Below are positions 35,701-44,716 of a stretch of 64,000 nt of DNA, piece by piece (positions within the stretch are counted from its first letter, which is position 1; each line of letters starts with the position of its first letter). The position numbers and the translations under genes were made by a program. The stretch is from contig LGRX02015092.1 of assembly GCA_001247695.2 (NCBI GenBank), forward strand, positions 35,544 through 99,543, written 5' to 3'. The DNA is from Cymbomonas tetramitiformis. Lineage: Eukaryota; Chlorophyta; Pyramimonadophyceae; Pyramimonadales; Pyramimonadaceae. The notes beneath the pieces were generated by a model. That model was given only the letters and a program-made list of their open reading frames with translations, searched no databases and was not told the origin of the DNA.

Positions 35701-38700
35701 ATGCCCTTAAGGTATCTGACAACCTGCTTCAGAGCCACAAAGTGCTCTGGGTCATAAGACGCACAAAAACGAGAGAGAGCAGATACAGCAGCCATGATAT
35801 CAGGGCGCGTGCACCTTGCAACCCACTGCAGCTGCCCAAGTAGCCCCCTGAATGGAATGGTGGCATCCTTACCATCAGATGGGGCAAGAGAGCACCCTGG
35901 AGACATAGGCAGGCTCGCTGGCTTAGCATCCTTAAGTCCATAGGTCTGAATCATCTGAGAGATATATCCAGACTGAGACAGATATGCCACCCCAGGGCCC
36001 CAGCGCACACCAATGCCCATCAGAAGATCCAGTACACCCAAGTCCTTACAGGCATACTGGGAGTTGAAGGCTGTCACAAAGTTGTCATACCATGAGCGGC
36101 TGTTGGTGGCCACAAGGTAGTCATCCACATATGCCAATATGATGACCGTGATGTCAGAGTCCCGGATGTAGTAGATGCAAGGCTCAACATCACTGCGCCT
36201 CATCCTCTCATCATAGCCCATAATGAAGGCATCACTGGTCTCAAACCACTCCTTGCCCGCCTGCTTCAGGCCATACACCGCCTTGAGCAGCTTGGCACAC
36301 GTCCTGCCCTGATACTCCAGCCCCCTAGGGAGCTTGACATACAGGTCCTCCTCCAGGATCGAGTTCAGGAAGGCTGTCTCCACATCCATGTGATACACCT
36401 CGAGGGCAAGGTTGAGCGCCAGAATGATAACCAGCCTCACTGAAGACAACTGTGTGCACGGGGCAAAGGTGTCAAAATAGTCAACACCATACTCCTGCTT
36501 GTTGCCCCTCACACACACCCTCGCCTTGCGCTTCTGCAACTGCCGATGCTTGTCCAGCTTGACCTTTAACACCAGGGACATGTCCAACAGACGAACACCA
36601 AGAGGGACATCCTCCATGTCCATCATCAGGAGAGCCTGCTTGACCGCAACCAGGGCCTCAAGCTCGGTCTGAATAGCGTCCATCCACTCACCAGCATCAG
36701 GCGCCTCCATAGCTTGTTTGACCCCCTTGGGCTCAGTCACGCCATCTGGCAGCACATCCACCGAGCTCCCAGCACACGACTTCCCCACTGCTGCCAAGCA
36801 CGTGTGCTCGGGAGGCAAGTGCACCTTACCCACCGGCAGGTCAATGTGTGTGAAGTTGGTGAGCAACATGACACAGTACGGAAATGAGCTGGCCTCCACA
36901 GCTCGCGCGCATATAATGCCAGCTTCCATCTTCTCACCTCCAGCATCCACCGTGACCTCAGTGAACAGAGGGTAGTTGACATTGAGGTCACCACCGTGTC
37001 CAGCTGAGCGCACAGCAGCAAGATGCTCAGGATGGCCATCCAAGTAGGCCCGGAGACTCACCCAGCATACCTCATCCACTGCTTGCACCTTTAGCACCGC
37101 CAGAATCTCGTCATTGCCGTCAGGTAGATAGACCCCGACATCAAGAACACCGTCTTCCAGTCCACTCGGGAGGACATCATGATATGTACCATCCAACGTC
37201 GTCACCATGAAGTTGGTACTCAACGGGGCCACTGCAGAGGGATCCCAGGTGGTGACCACCTTGCCCAGCTTGTCCACAGCTTCATGGAACTTGACCATGC
37301 CAGACTTGACTATCTTCCCCGACTCAGGATCATATAACAAGTAGGCTGATGAGACCTCGGAGTGACCAACATACCTCAGCTGCCTCGCTCGGTCACTGAG
37401 CTTGTGCTCCCTGCTGTCCGGGTCCACAAAAGCATATGCCAGACATCCAAACACTCGAAGATGTGAAAGGTCTCGGTGCTGCCCATACAACTTGTAGTAA
37501 GGAGACTTCTTGTGCAAGGGCTTCTGGAATGTCCTGTTCAGAATGTACACAGAGTGACGAACAGCAAGTGGCCACATGTCCACATCAAAGCCAGATGTCA
37601 AGAGCAGCGCCCGAGCCATCGCCTGCACTGTCCTATGAGACCTCTCCACACGAGCTTGGTTCTCATGGAGGTATGGCAATCCATGGCGTTGCTCAATACC
37701 TTGGTCTTTGCAGTACTGCTGTGTCTGCCCAGCAATCATCGTAGAGTCCCCATCAGTGTGCAACACCATATGATACTTCTCCTCAAGTCGCATACGGCTC
37801 CTGTGCTGCCTCACCTCCGCCAGGAACTTCTCAAGGGCTGCCAGGTAGTCCGACTTCCTCTTCATGAAGTACACGCATATCCAAGCTGTACAGTCATCCA
37901 CGAAGAGGACAAACCACCGGTACCCACCAGCACTGGGCCTGAATGGGCCACACGTGTCAGACCATACCAGCAAGCCAATCTCTGCAGCACTCTCCCTGCC
38001 AGTAGACTTCATAGATGGCCTGATCGCCTTGGTGAGCCTGCAGGAAATACACCTCTCAGGGCAGCGCCACACCAAACTCTTGGCATACTGCGCTATGGTG
38101 ATACCCATAGGTACCTCCTCGTCCAGCATCTCCTGCATGGTCACGTCACCAATATGGCCAAGCCGAATATGTGCCAGTATCTTGGCATCAAGCTTCATCA
38201 CTGTATGCCCATCCTTGTAGATCACCACCACAGGCCACTTGGTCTCCCTGACCCATACCTGGCTCTCCCCACACATGTCCAGGTTCTCCACATTGTAGCA
38301 TGAGTCCAATGGAGCCGAGAATATCTTCTCTCCAGCAGGGTACTCATGGACAATGGTAAACAGAGATACAAACTGCCACCAACTAGCTGTCTCCCATCTG
38401 GGCAGTACCAAGAGGAACTTGGTGGACTGAGGCGCCCGAGCAAAGTCACTGAGAGCCTTCTGCAGACATCTCAGGATGGTGTCATGCTCATAAGGTGGGT
38501 TGCCATAGCAGGCTTTACCCGCCCAGTCCCTGCAGAAGCAAGGGTTGTCAGTTGTGCAATAATCGTCCAGGACGTGGTTGTCAACGGAGGCAAACAACTC
38601 CAGAGTGAAGGGCCCATGCTCCTCAATGTGCTTCCCAGCTTCCTCAAACTTCCAGTCTGTCTTGTCCCGATCAGAGTCATCATGGTATGCTGCACAGGCC

Positions 38701-41700
38701 ATGTAGGTATCCAAAGTGCCAGGTCTGATCTTCATATATGATATACTGGTTGCCAACTCTAGAGAATGAGAAGGTCACCCCCCCACTGGATATCTGCCTG
38801 GCCCCAAAATCAACACTGAACCCAGCATCCTCAAGCGCCACCACAGACACCAGGTTGAATGGCTGCCCAGGAATGCAGTGAGCACCAGTGAACTGCAGCC
38901 CAACAGCGCGCCCAGTGGACACATCCAGTTTGGCAAATGTGACCGTCCCACTGCCCTCCGAGGACACAGTACCAGCCTGCACCACACTGAAAGTGGAACT
39001 GGAAGCAGGGTCAAAGTCATCGCCAAAGTCACTCACCATATTGAAGATGTACTTGGTGGCGCCACTGTCTATCACTGCTACCTTCCCACCGAATGCAGTC
39101 AATGGCGGGGCTCTGGTGAAGATGTCAGCCGTGTTGTCTGTCGATGCAACATACAGGGCGAGAGAGCTGCCCACAGGGTGGCCTTCATGCAGCTCACATG
39201 CATCCTCATCGCCAGAGTCACTCCCATCTTCAAGATCAGGTGCATCATAATACCAATCAGAAGAGCAGTAATCTTCAAACCCAGACGCAGCGCCCTTGGC
39301 ACAGAGGCGGTTCTTGCGAGGCGGACAGAACAGTCCAGATGCCCAATCATCAGAGGGGATGCCACCCACTCCTTCAAAGGGCTGCCATAAGTGCACATCG
39401 TCCTCCTCGTCCGAGTCAGAGGCATCCACCAGATCTGGCAGAGTATCTGAAGCATAACCACCATCATCCGAGTCAGAGTCTGAAGCTGAATCCAGGTCAG
39501 GGATGGAGCAATCAGAGTCGTCACAATCATGGCCACCATCATAACAAGATCCAGAGAGATAGACAAGATCAGGCATATAGTTGTGTCCAGCCAATGTATG
39601 ATAAGACCAGGCATGTCGGTCTGCAACAACCTGCTCAATACCAGAGGCATCCAGTGTAGCCATAGATCCAGGATCACCTCGGTCTGAAGAGACATCACCA
39701 TGATGAGAGGAATCCCCAGAGTCATAGCCACTCTGGTCCGAATGATCATCACCATCATCACAAGATCCAGAGAGATAAATGAGATCAGGCATATAGTCGT
39801 GTCCAGCCAATGTGTGATAAGACCAGGCATGTCGGTCTGCAACAACCTGTTTAATACCAGAGGCACCCAGTGTAGCCATAAGTTCAGAATCTCCTCGGTC
39901 TGAGGAGACATCACCACGATGAGAAGAATCCCCAGAGTCATAGCCACTCTGGTCTGAATGATCACCACCATCAGATGAGGAGCCAGAGTCCCACTCATCC
40001 CCAAAATCATATCCCAGTAATGCCCAGAAGCTCTCGACCGCCTGCACAGTGTCTCGAGTAACCATACTGAGTAAAGTCACCCATGACTGCAGCCTCTCAA
40101 AGGATCCCCGTACCATACCCGGTTCCTTCTCGATCAGACGCTGCAGCAGACTGAACTGCTCGGCCACAACATGCTTGGCACACACCATCTTCTTGTGACT
40201 CACCACTCTGCCATCAACAGGAAAGTGAGGCTTCTCCAGCACAGTCACTGCCCTGTCCAACACTTCCACAGAGCCACTCATGAACATACTATGCACATAT
40301 TGGACATCTGAAGTGTACCACGGCTGCCTGGGGGATATCTGATACCCAGGCCCAAGATGTTGCTCCCTTCCTGCTTCCCACAGGGCTTGGGTAGGCTCAA
40401 GCTTCCTCCCAGGGAGGGCCGTGCATAGAGTATCAATGTAGACAAACGAGTCGTACACCGGAGCCACGGGGAAATACTTGTGCCTGTTCACTAAGAACCG
40501 ATGCTTATTGGGCTGATAGGGGTGTGACTTCTTACCAGGTCTCCTCACTGCTGAGCGCCTGCTCATAGAAGCATCAGACCTCCACCGAAAGACCCCACTC
40601 ATAGGCTGGTCCCCACCCCCCACAGGGGTGGGACCCTCAGAAGATGTAAGCCCGTCCAGATATACTGCATAGTAATTGCTCATTGAAAAACTCAGGTCTT
40701 GTGCGAATGAATATCGTAAAGGAAAAGTTACTCAAATTCATAAACCTATAAAAGTATCTAATATCAGGGAGATACCAGACTGAGATGCAGTATAGCCTCC
40801 CTCAGTACAACCAGAAATAAATTGAGGTAGGTCGTCAGAGAAGCAGGTAACCATGCTGTCCTCTACCAGCTCACAGATTGCATACAGAGCCTCGCCAGTG
40901 TCATCCACACCAGGGTGCTGCTCAGCTTCAGCAACAGCAGCCGCACGATTGGGTAGCTTCTCATGCTTCTGGTAGTCCTGGACCCTCTTCATTATCGCTT
41001 CCCTCCTCTTGGGATTCTTCTTGAGGTAAGCCTCCCTCTTATCCTCGTGAGTAACATAGCAGTCACTGGACGAGTGTCCAGGCATATGACACACTGGACA
41101 TGGAACTCGCTTGAGTAACGCAGCACGCTTCTGCTCTCCCTGCTTACGACGGTCCTCCACGATTCCAGCACCCGTCTCCATCGCTGCTGCAGAAGTCGCG
41201 ATGACTTTGTCGTAGTGGCTACATACTGCGGCGTTCAGCTTCTTGAACGACGGCAGCTCGTCCCCAGAGAACATCGTGCGGATATAGACATACGCCGGGT
41301 TCAAGGAATTCAGCACCATAGCCACAAAGACTGCCTCCAGGCTGGCGACATGAAACATTTCACCACCCGGCAGGAATTTGCTCGTGCACGCATACTCCTC
41401 CACCCTGTCAAGAACCTCCCTCGCATTTAGAAAGCCCTGCAGCGGGGGTGCGAGAGTCATAAACCTCTTCGTGTCATCAAGCAAAGCCTTGACCTGCCGC
41501 ACAAAGTACGCAGAGCCCGTGCTCCGACGCATTTTAATTAGCTGTCGCCAGGCTGAGACACCGTCTGCTTCAGTACTGTACGACCGAACAACTGCGTTCG
41601 CCGTCCTGGTGGTAACGCGCGACAGAAAGTCATGAAATAACTGATTCGCTGCCACCGAGAACTTCTCGTCCTTCTTGATGTCCTCTAACTCGCGCGTGTC

Positions 41701-44700
41701 CGTCAATAACAGCGACAACGCCGGGTGACGCAGAGACGGCACAATTTTACCTCGGAATTCCATCCACTTGCTGTCATTTTCGGCCTCCTGACCAGAATAG
41801 AGCTGGTCAGTCGGGAACCCCTTCAACATATCCGTTAGAAAAGGTAAAGGTACGTCCACAGTACCACTCGCAACTCGAGATTTAACACTGGAACCAGACA
41901 TGCTGGATTCCGCGGCCTCAGGACACGCAATAGCATTTCCCGTCCCCGCATTCTGATTCGCAACAGCCAACGGCGGCACTGCGTGTGCCAGGGCTTGAAC
42001 CATTTTAAGAAGCTCATTCATACGCGCGTCTTGCTGCGTAAATAGCTGTTACTGCCTCGCATCAATACGCGCCCCTTGCTGCGCGAAAAGATTGGCCAGC
42101 GCTGCAGAGTCCTCCCCTGCTGAGATTCCATCAGGCTTCCCTTCCTCCGAAAGTTCGCCAAAAGTAGATTCCACACTCAGACCTGGGGTCCTCTCTGGAG
42201 CTTTGGCCTTGTCTTGTCTCCTACTCATTTTCGAATATTACGCGCAGTGAAATTTTGCGTGATACAAACGTCGGTTAACACTTACAATGTAAGTGGGCCC
42301 ATAACCTGTTAGAATTCGAGAGTTTGTTTTCACAAAAGCGAGCGTAAACTTTCATTCTCGAAAGATATACCAGTTCGCAGCTCGAAACGCCACGAACATT
42401 AACGCGCCATCATTACTGATTGGGCGATCTATGTGAAAGTTCACTAAACAGAGTCCTACGTGTCACTGTCGTGTTCATACCGACCGCAGTGACACGCCTG
42501 AGTACAGATGAACTTATTACGCACTTCCCGATGGGCATCAATGATCTGACGGCCACGATTAGTTCAGCAGATCTACAGATCTAGATCTAAGGGTTCCACA
42601 GGGTTTCTTTAGGGTTTCTTCAGGGTTTGAGCATCCTGACTACTGTAGAAGGTCTAGATAGTCATGCTTTACACTAAACTGATCAGCAGGCACTTGCAGA
42701 TTCCAATAATCCGACCCCTCACTGGTCATCCGACCCCTCACCTGGTCATCCGGCCCCTCACCTGGGCATCGGACCCCTCGCCTGGGCATCCGACCCCTCG
42801 CCTGGTCATCGGACCCCTCGCCCTCGCCTGGCATCCGACCTCGCCTGGGCATCCGACCCTCGCCTGGCAATCCGACCCCGCCTGGCCATCCGACCCTCAC
42901 CTGGCCATCCGACCCCTCACTGGTCATCCGACCCCTCACCTGGGTATCCGACCCCTCACATGGGCATCCGACCCCTCACATGGGCATCCGACCCCTCACC
43001 TGGGCATCCGACCCGTCGCCTGGGCATCCGACCCTCGCCTGGGCATCCGGCCCCTCGCCTGGGCATCCGACCCCTCACCTGGGCATCCGACCCCCTCGCC
43101 TGGCCATCTGCCTAGTGCACTTTCCCTTTTATGCTTTGTGTCCGACGAGTTTGGGAAAAAAGTGGAGCCCCCCACACTGCCCGCCGTGAAATGTCCTTCC
43201 CGAATGGGCCGACAGTTGTGGTCCGACACGGGCATGCTGAACCACTGCGGCCATCCGCGAGCCCCAAAGTCAAACAGAGGTCCGAACGCTGTCCGACGCG
43301 CATCACTTAATTCGCAAGATCACCGTTTGCCGCGCATTGTAAATGGCTTTGTCGGCTGGTTCCTCACCCCAGATCCTTGTCTTAGGGTCGTCGATTGCTG
43401 GTCGTTGATAAAGGGATCATGCCATGGTTGATGCGTATGGTCACATGCCAGGTCCCACCTTATGCCTGATCCGCCAAAACTCAGAGAGTTCATGTTTAAC
43501 TCGTTTTTGTTGTCCATGGTTGAAGAGTACATCTTACAATTGTAGGCATGGTATGCCAGTTGTTTCTACACCAGGCCTGCTGTGTAACATATTTCTAAAC
43601 ACTTGAGCTAGTTGCCAGCAAGCAGCGATGCTGAGCGTCAGATTTGCAACATATTCAGCCACTGGGTCACTCGCAAAGTACTTCAGCGGTTCGATGCTGT
43701 CCTGGGCGCGGCAAGCAGGTCAAGACAGTCCAGATGCTGGGCAGTTTACAGTGGGGCCAGAGGTGGACGCCATGTATGTGGACCAATCGCGTGACAGCTT
43801 GAACGCGGACAACAGCGTATTACGAGAGTTGATGGAGCGCGGAGGCGAGGAAATACAGCTGGGAGGCCGCACAATGCACGTGCGGGCCTACTGCGGCTGG
43901 TATAACTTCAAGGGCGCTGACCACAACAAGAGGGTCGGAGACCTATCAGGTGTGATGATGTGAACGGCGGATCCCAGAGTCTGATCATGTCTGCGTGAGA
44001 GGGGTGAATGGAGACAGTCAGCATACCTTGATACTCCTCAATTGGCTTGGGGGGGTCACCATGCTGAAACAGGTGGGGAAAGGAATCGACTGCAGCTGGC
44101 CAAGTGTCTGAAGCAAGGTGGCAATGTTCTCATGCTGGATGAGCCGACCAATGACCTCGATGTGGACACGCTACGCGCCCTGGAGCATGCCATCGCGCAC
44201 TTTGCTGGAACGTCACTCATCATCAGTCACGATCGCTGGTTTCTGGACCGCCTCGCAACCCACATCCTGGCTTTTGAGGGTGACTCCAAGGTGAGCACTG
44301 CAGCTGCGCCGCGGGGGGATAGTAGTTTTACCTGCCAGCATGGCAGTCAGGGTCGGTAAGGTTAGTGACAACTTCGCTCCGTGGCTCCGTGGCATGCCGG
44401 CCCAAATCTACAAATGGTGGGTCAATATATCATTGGTACATCTACCATTTTCATGAAAGCAGATGGATTCTAATGGTGGGCTGTCCCGTAGTGGCGCTTG
44501 CAGTGTCTCGCGGTCTTCTGCCTCTGCATGATGGTGGTAGGTGCGTGATTGTGAAGGTCATAAATACGGTAACTGCGAACACGTGTCGGGAGTGAATTGC
44601 AGGTGGTGTTTTTTGAAGGCTCTTATTCAGAATATGATGCAGATCTCCGGAGGCGCTGCGGGAATATCGACCCATCCCGCATCAAATATGCCCCGATGCC

Positions 44701-44716
44701 AATTGTATCCTCGTGA
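29712..44716 (+). CDS. ettA-like: ABC-F ATPase of the EttA (energy-dependent translational throttle) type
   Basis: Exons are 29712-29803, 30358-30530, 32305-32554, 32799-33016, 33370-33662, 33974-34172, 43719-43949, 44073-44290 and 44603-44716 (TGA). All phases agree, giving 595 residues. It has two ABC cassettes: Walker [10 protein letters not shown], signature LSGGERRR, Walker [13 protein letters not shown], then Walker [10 protein letters not shown], signature LSGGERNR, Walker [13 protein letters not shown], with switch histidines in [10 protein letters not shown] and [10 protein letters not shown]. The ABC-F linker lies between. There are no membrane segments. EttA binds the ribosomal E site and tunes early elongation. 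The roughly 40-residue basic N-terminal extension ([12 protein letters not shown]...) relative to the 555-residue bacterial protein suggests an organelle. The start is uncertain: the frame is open upstream. Introns 2 and 4 use GC donors; intron 6 holds a copia element. Confidence 0.95.
30192..30262. repeat. Remnant of the 28-bp repeat family
   Basis: About two and a half degenerate copies of CAGGGAGATTCTCTGCAAAT sit in ABC-F intron 1. The same unit forms the large array at 21566-22035. Confidence 0.75.
31282..32272. repeat. 26-bp minisatellite in ABC-F intron 2
   Basis: The unit is GCGCTCCCTTGGGGACTAGG plus CGGGGT (26 bp), some copies with an extra GTGCGGCG. There are about 35 copies. The first and last few are clean, while 31370-32110 is full of small insertions and deletions (GCAGGGACT, TGAGGACT, CTGGCGGG), as expected if that part was filled from single uncorrected long reads. 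Confidence 0.95.
34205..34563. repeat. 21-bp minisatellite in ABC-F intron 6, left part
   Basis: GGCATCCGACCCCTC(A/G)CCTG is repeated about 17 times. It stops exactly at the copia long terminal repeat and resumes on its other side (42709-43105), so one array was split by the insertion. Confidence 0.95.
34564..34568. other. Copia target-site duplication (left)
   Basis: ATCCG, directly before the left long terminal repeat, is identical to 42709-42713 directly after the right one. ATCCG is part of the 21-bp repeat unit. Confidence 0.9.
34569..34970 (-). repeat. 3' long terminal repeat of the copia element
   Basis: 402 bp. On the element's strand it runs TATTGG...CTAACA, so the 5' end is TA rather than the usual TG. 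Both LTRs share this, so it is not a sequencing error in one copy. It contains AGGGTTTCTT repeats that resemble but are not telomere repeats. Confidence 0.95.
34971..34979 (-). promoter_or_regulatory. Polypurine tract
   Basis: The element strand reads AGAAGGGG immediately before the 3' LTR, where plus-strand DNA synthesis is expected to start. Confidence 0.7.
35000..35132. repeat. Short tandem repeat between pol and the 3' LTR
   Basis: Four copies of a roughly 32-bp unit, with GGGATGGTGCCCCTCCAGCT as its clearest version. It lies in the untranslated part of the copia element. Confidence 0.8.
35135..35722 (-). pseudogene. Copia RNase H, shifted out of the pol frame
   Basis: The frame contains [47 protein letters not shown] and the C-terminal [13 protein letters not shown], the standard RNase H end of copia polyproteins. 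It is in a different frame from the reverse transcriptase part. The shift lies near 35650-35670, around a CCCCCTTGG run on the plus strand. Confidence 0.93.
35613..38756 (-). pseudogene. pol: Copia pol: methyltransferase-like segment, integrase, reverse transcriptase
   Basis: A 1047-residue frame. Residues about 20-170 ([44 protein letters not shown]) resemble the Dam-like adenine methyltransferase domain with its NPPY motif (38490-38501). Next is the zinc-binding HIRLGH...CPERCISC, then the integrase core ([28 protein letters not shown] carry the D, D and E), then reverse transcriptase with [12 protein letters not shown] and the catalytic AYVDDYL (about 36110-36135). The frame runs out near 35660, where a frameshift separates it from RNase H. 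Integration and DNA synthesis are the family roles. Confidence 0.95.
38680..40683 (-). pseudogene. Copia frame 2: acidic repeat-rich segment and aspartic protease
   Basis: This 667-residue frame is in the same phase as gag. Its N-terminal two thirds is unusual for copia: very acidic, Asp/Ser/Gly-rich, with a 72-residue unit present twice ([31 protein letters not shown](I/V)YLSGSC). Then comes [20 protein letters not shown], a copy of the RNase H tail, followed at once by the protease motif [12 protein letters not shown]. The frame is left near 38750, where the next frame begins. Confidence 0.85.
40738..42231 (-). pseudogene. gag: Copia gag with one internal stop
   Basis: Reading begins at ATG 42231 ([16 protein letters not shown]) and meets a single TAA at 42051-42049, where CAA would fit the glutamine-rich context. 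It then continues to TGA at 40740-40738. The part after the stop is a 427-residue capsid-like region with the usual copia gag helices (for example [15 protein letters not shown]) and a nucleocapsid zinc knuckle [14 protein letters not shown], spaced C-x2-C-x4-H-x4-C. It would package element RNA. Two in-frame TGA codons separate it from the next frame. Confidence 0.9.
42294..42306 (-). promoter_or_regulatory. Putative primer-binding site
   Basis: Directly inside the 5' LTR the element strand reads GGTTATGGGCCCA. This resembles the complement of the anticodon stem-loop of initiator tRNA-Met (GGGCTCATAACCC), with one difference that could be a G-U pair. It does not resemble the complement of the tRNA 3' end. 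Priming by a half-tRNA is known for Drosophila copia; its use here is inference. Confidence 0.5.
42307..42708 (-). repeat. 5' long terminal repeat of the copia element
   Basis: 402 bp, about 98.5 percent identical to the other LTR (differences near its CTAACA end and at single positions inside). The element's promoter should lie here. Transcription would run leftwards, antisense to the host gene. Confidence 0.95.
42709..42713. other. Copia target-site duplication (right)
   Basis: ATCCG, matching 34564-34568. The 21-bp minisatellite continues immediately after it. Confidence 0.9.
42714..43105. repeat. 21-bp minisatellite in ABC-F intron 6, right part
   Basis: Same unit as 34205-34563 (GGCATCCGACCCCTCACCTG), about 18 copies, with some shortened and variant units. 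After it comes ordinary intron sequence up to the acceptor at 43718. Confidence 0.95.

Larger units (their letters stand above)
34569..42708 (-). mobile_element. Ty1/copia LTR retrotransposon, 8140 bp, complete in length but with broken frames
   Basis: Two 402-bp LTRs (34569-34970 and 42307-42708) differ at about six positions and are flanked by the 5-bp duplication ATCCG. The internal part, read on the minus strand, encodes gag with a CCHC knuckle, an extra acidic repeat-rich segment, aspartic protease, a methyltransferase-like segment, integrase, reverse transcriptase and RNase H. Integrase before reverse transcriptase defines copia. The frames carry an internal stop in gag, stops between gag and the next frame, and two frameshifts in pol, so this copy is probably not autonomous. 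It inserted in intron 6 of the ABC-F gene, antisense to it, inside the intron's minisatellite. The LTR similarity indicates a fairly recent event. Confidence 0.97.
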
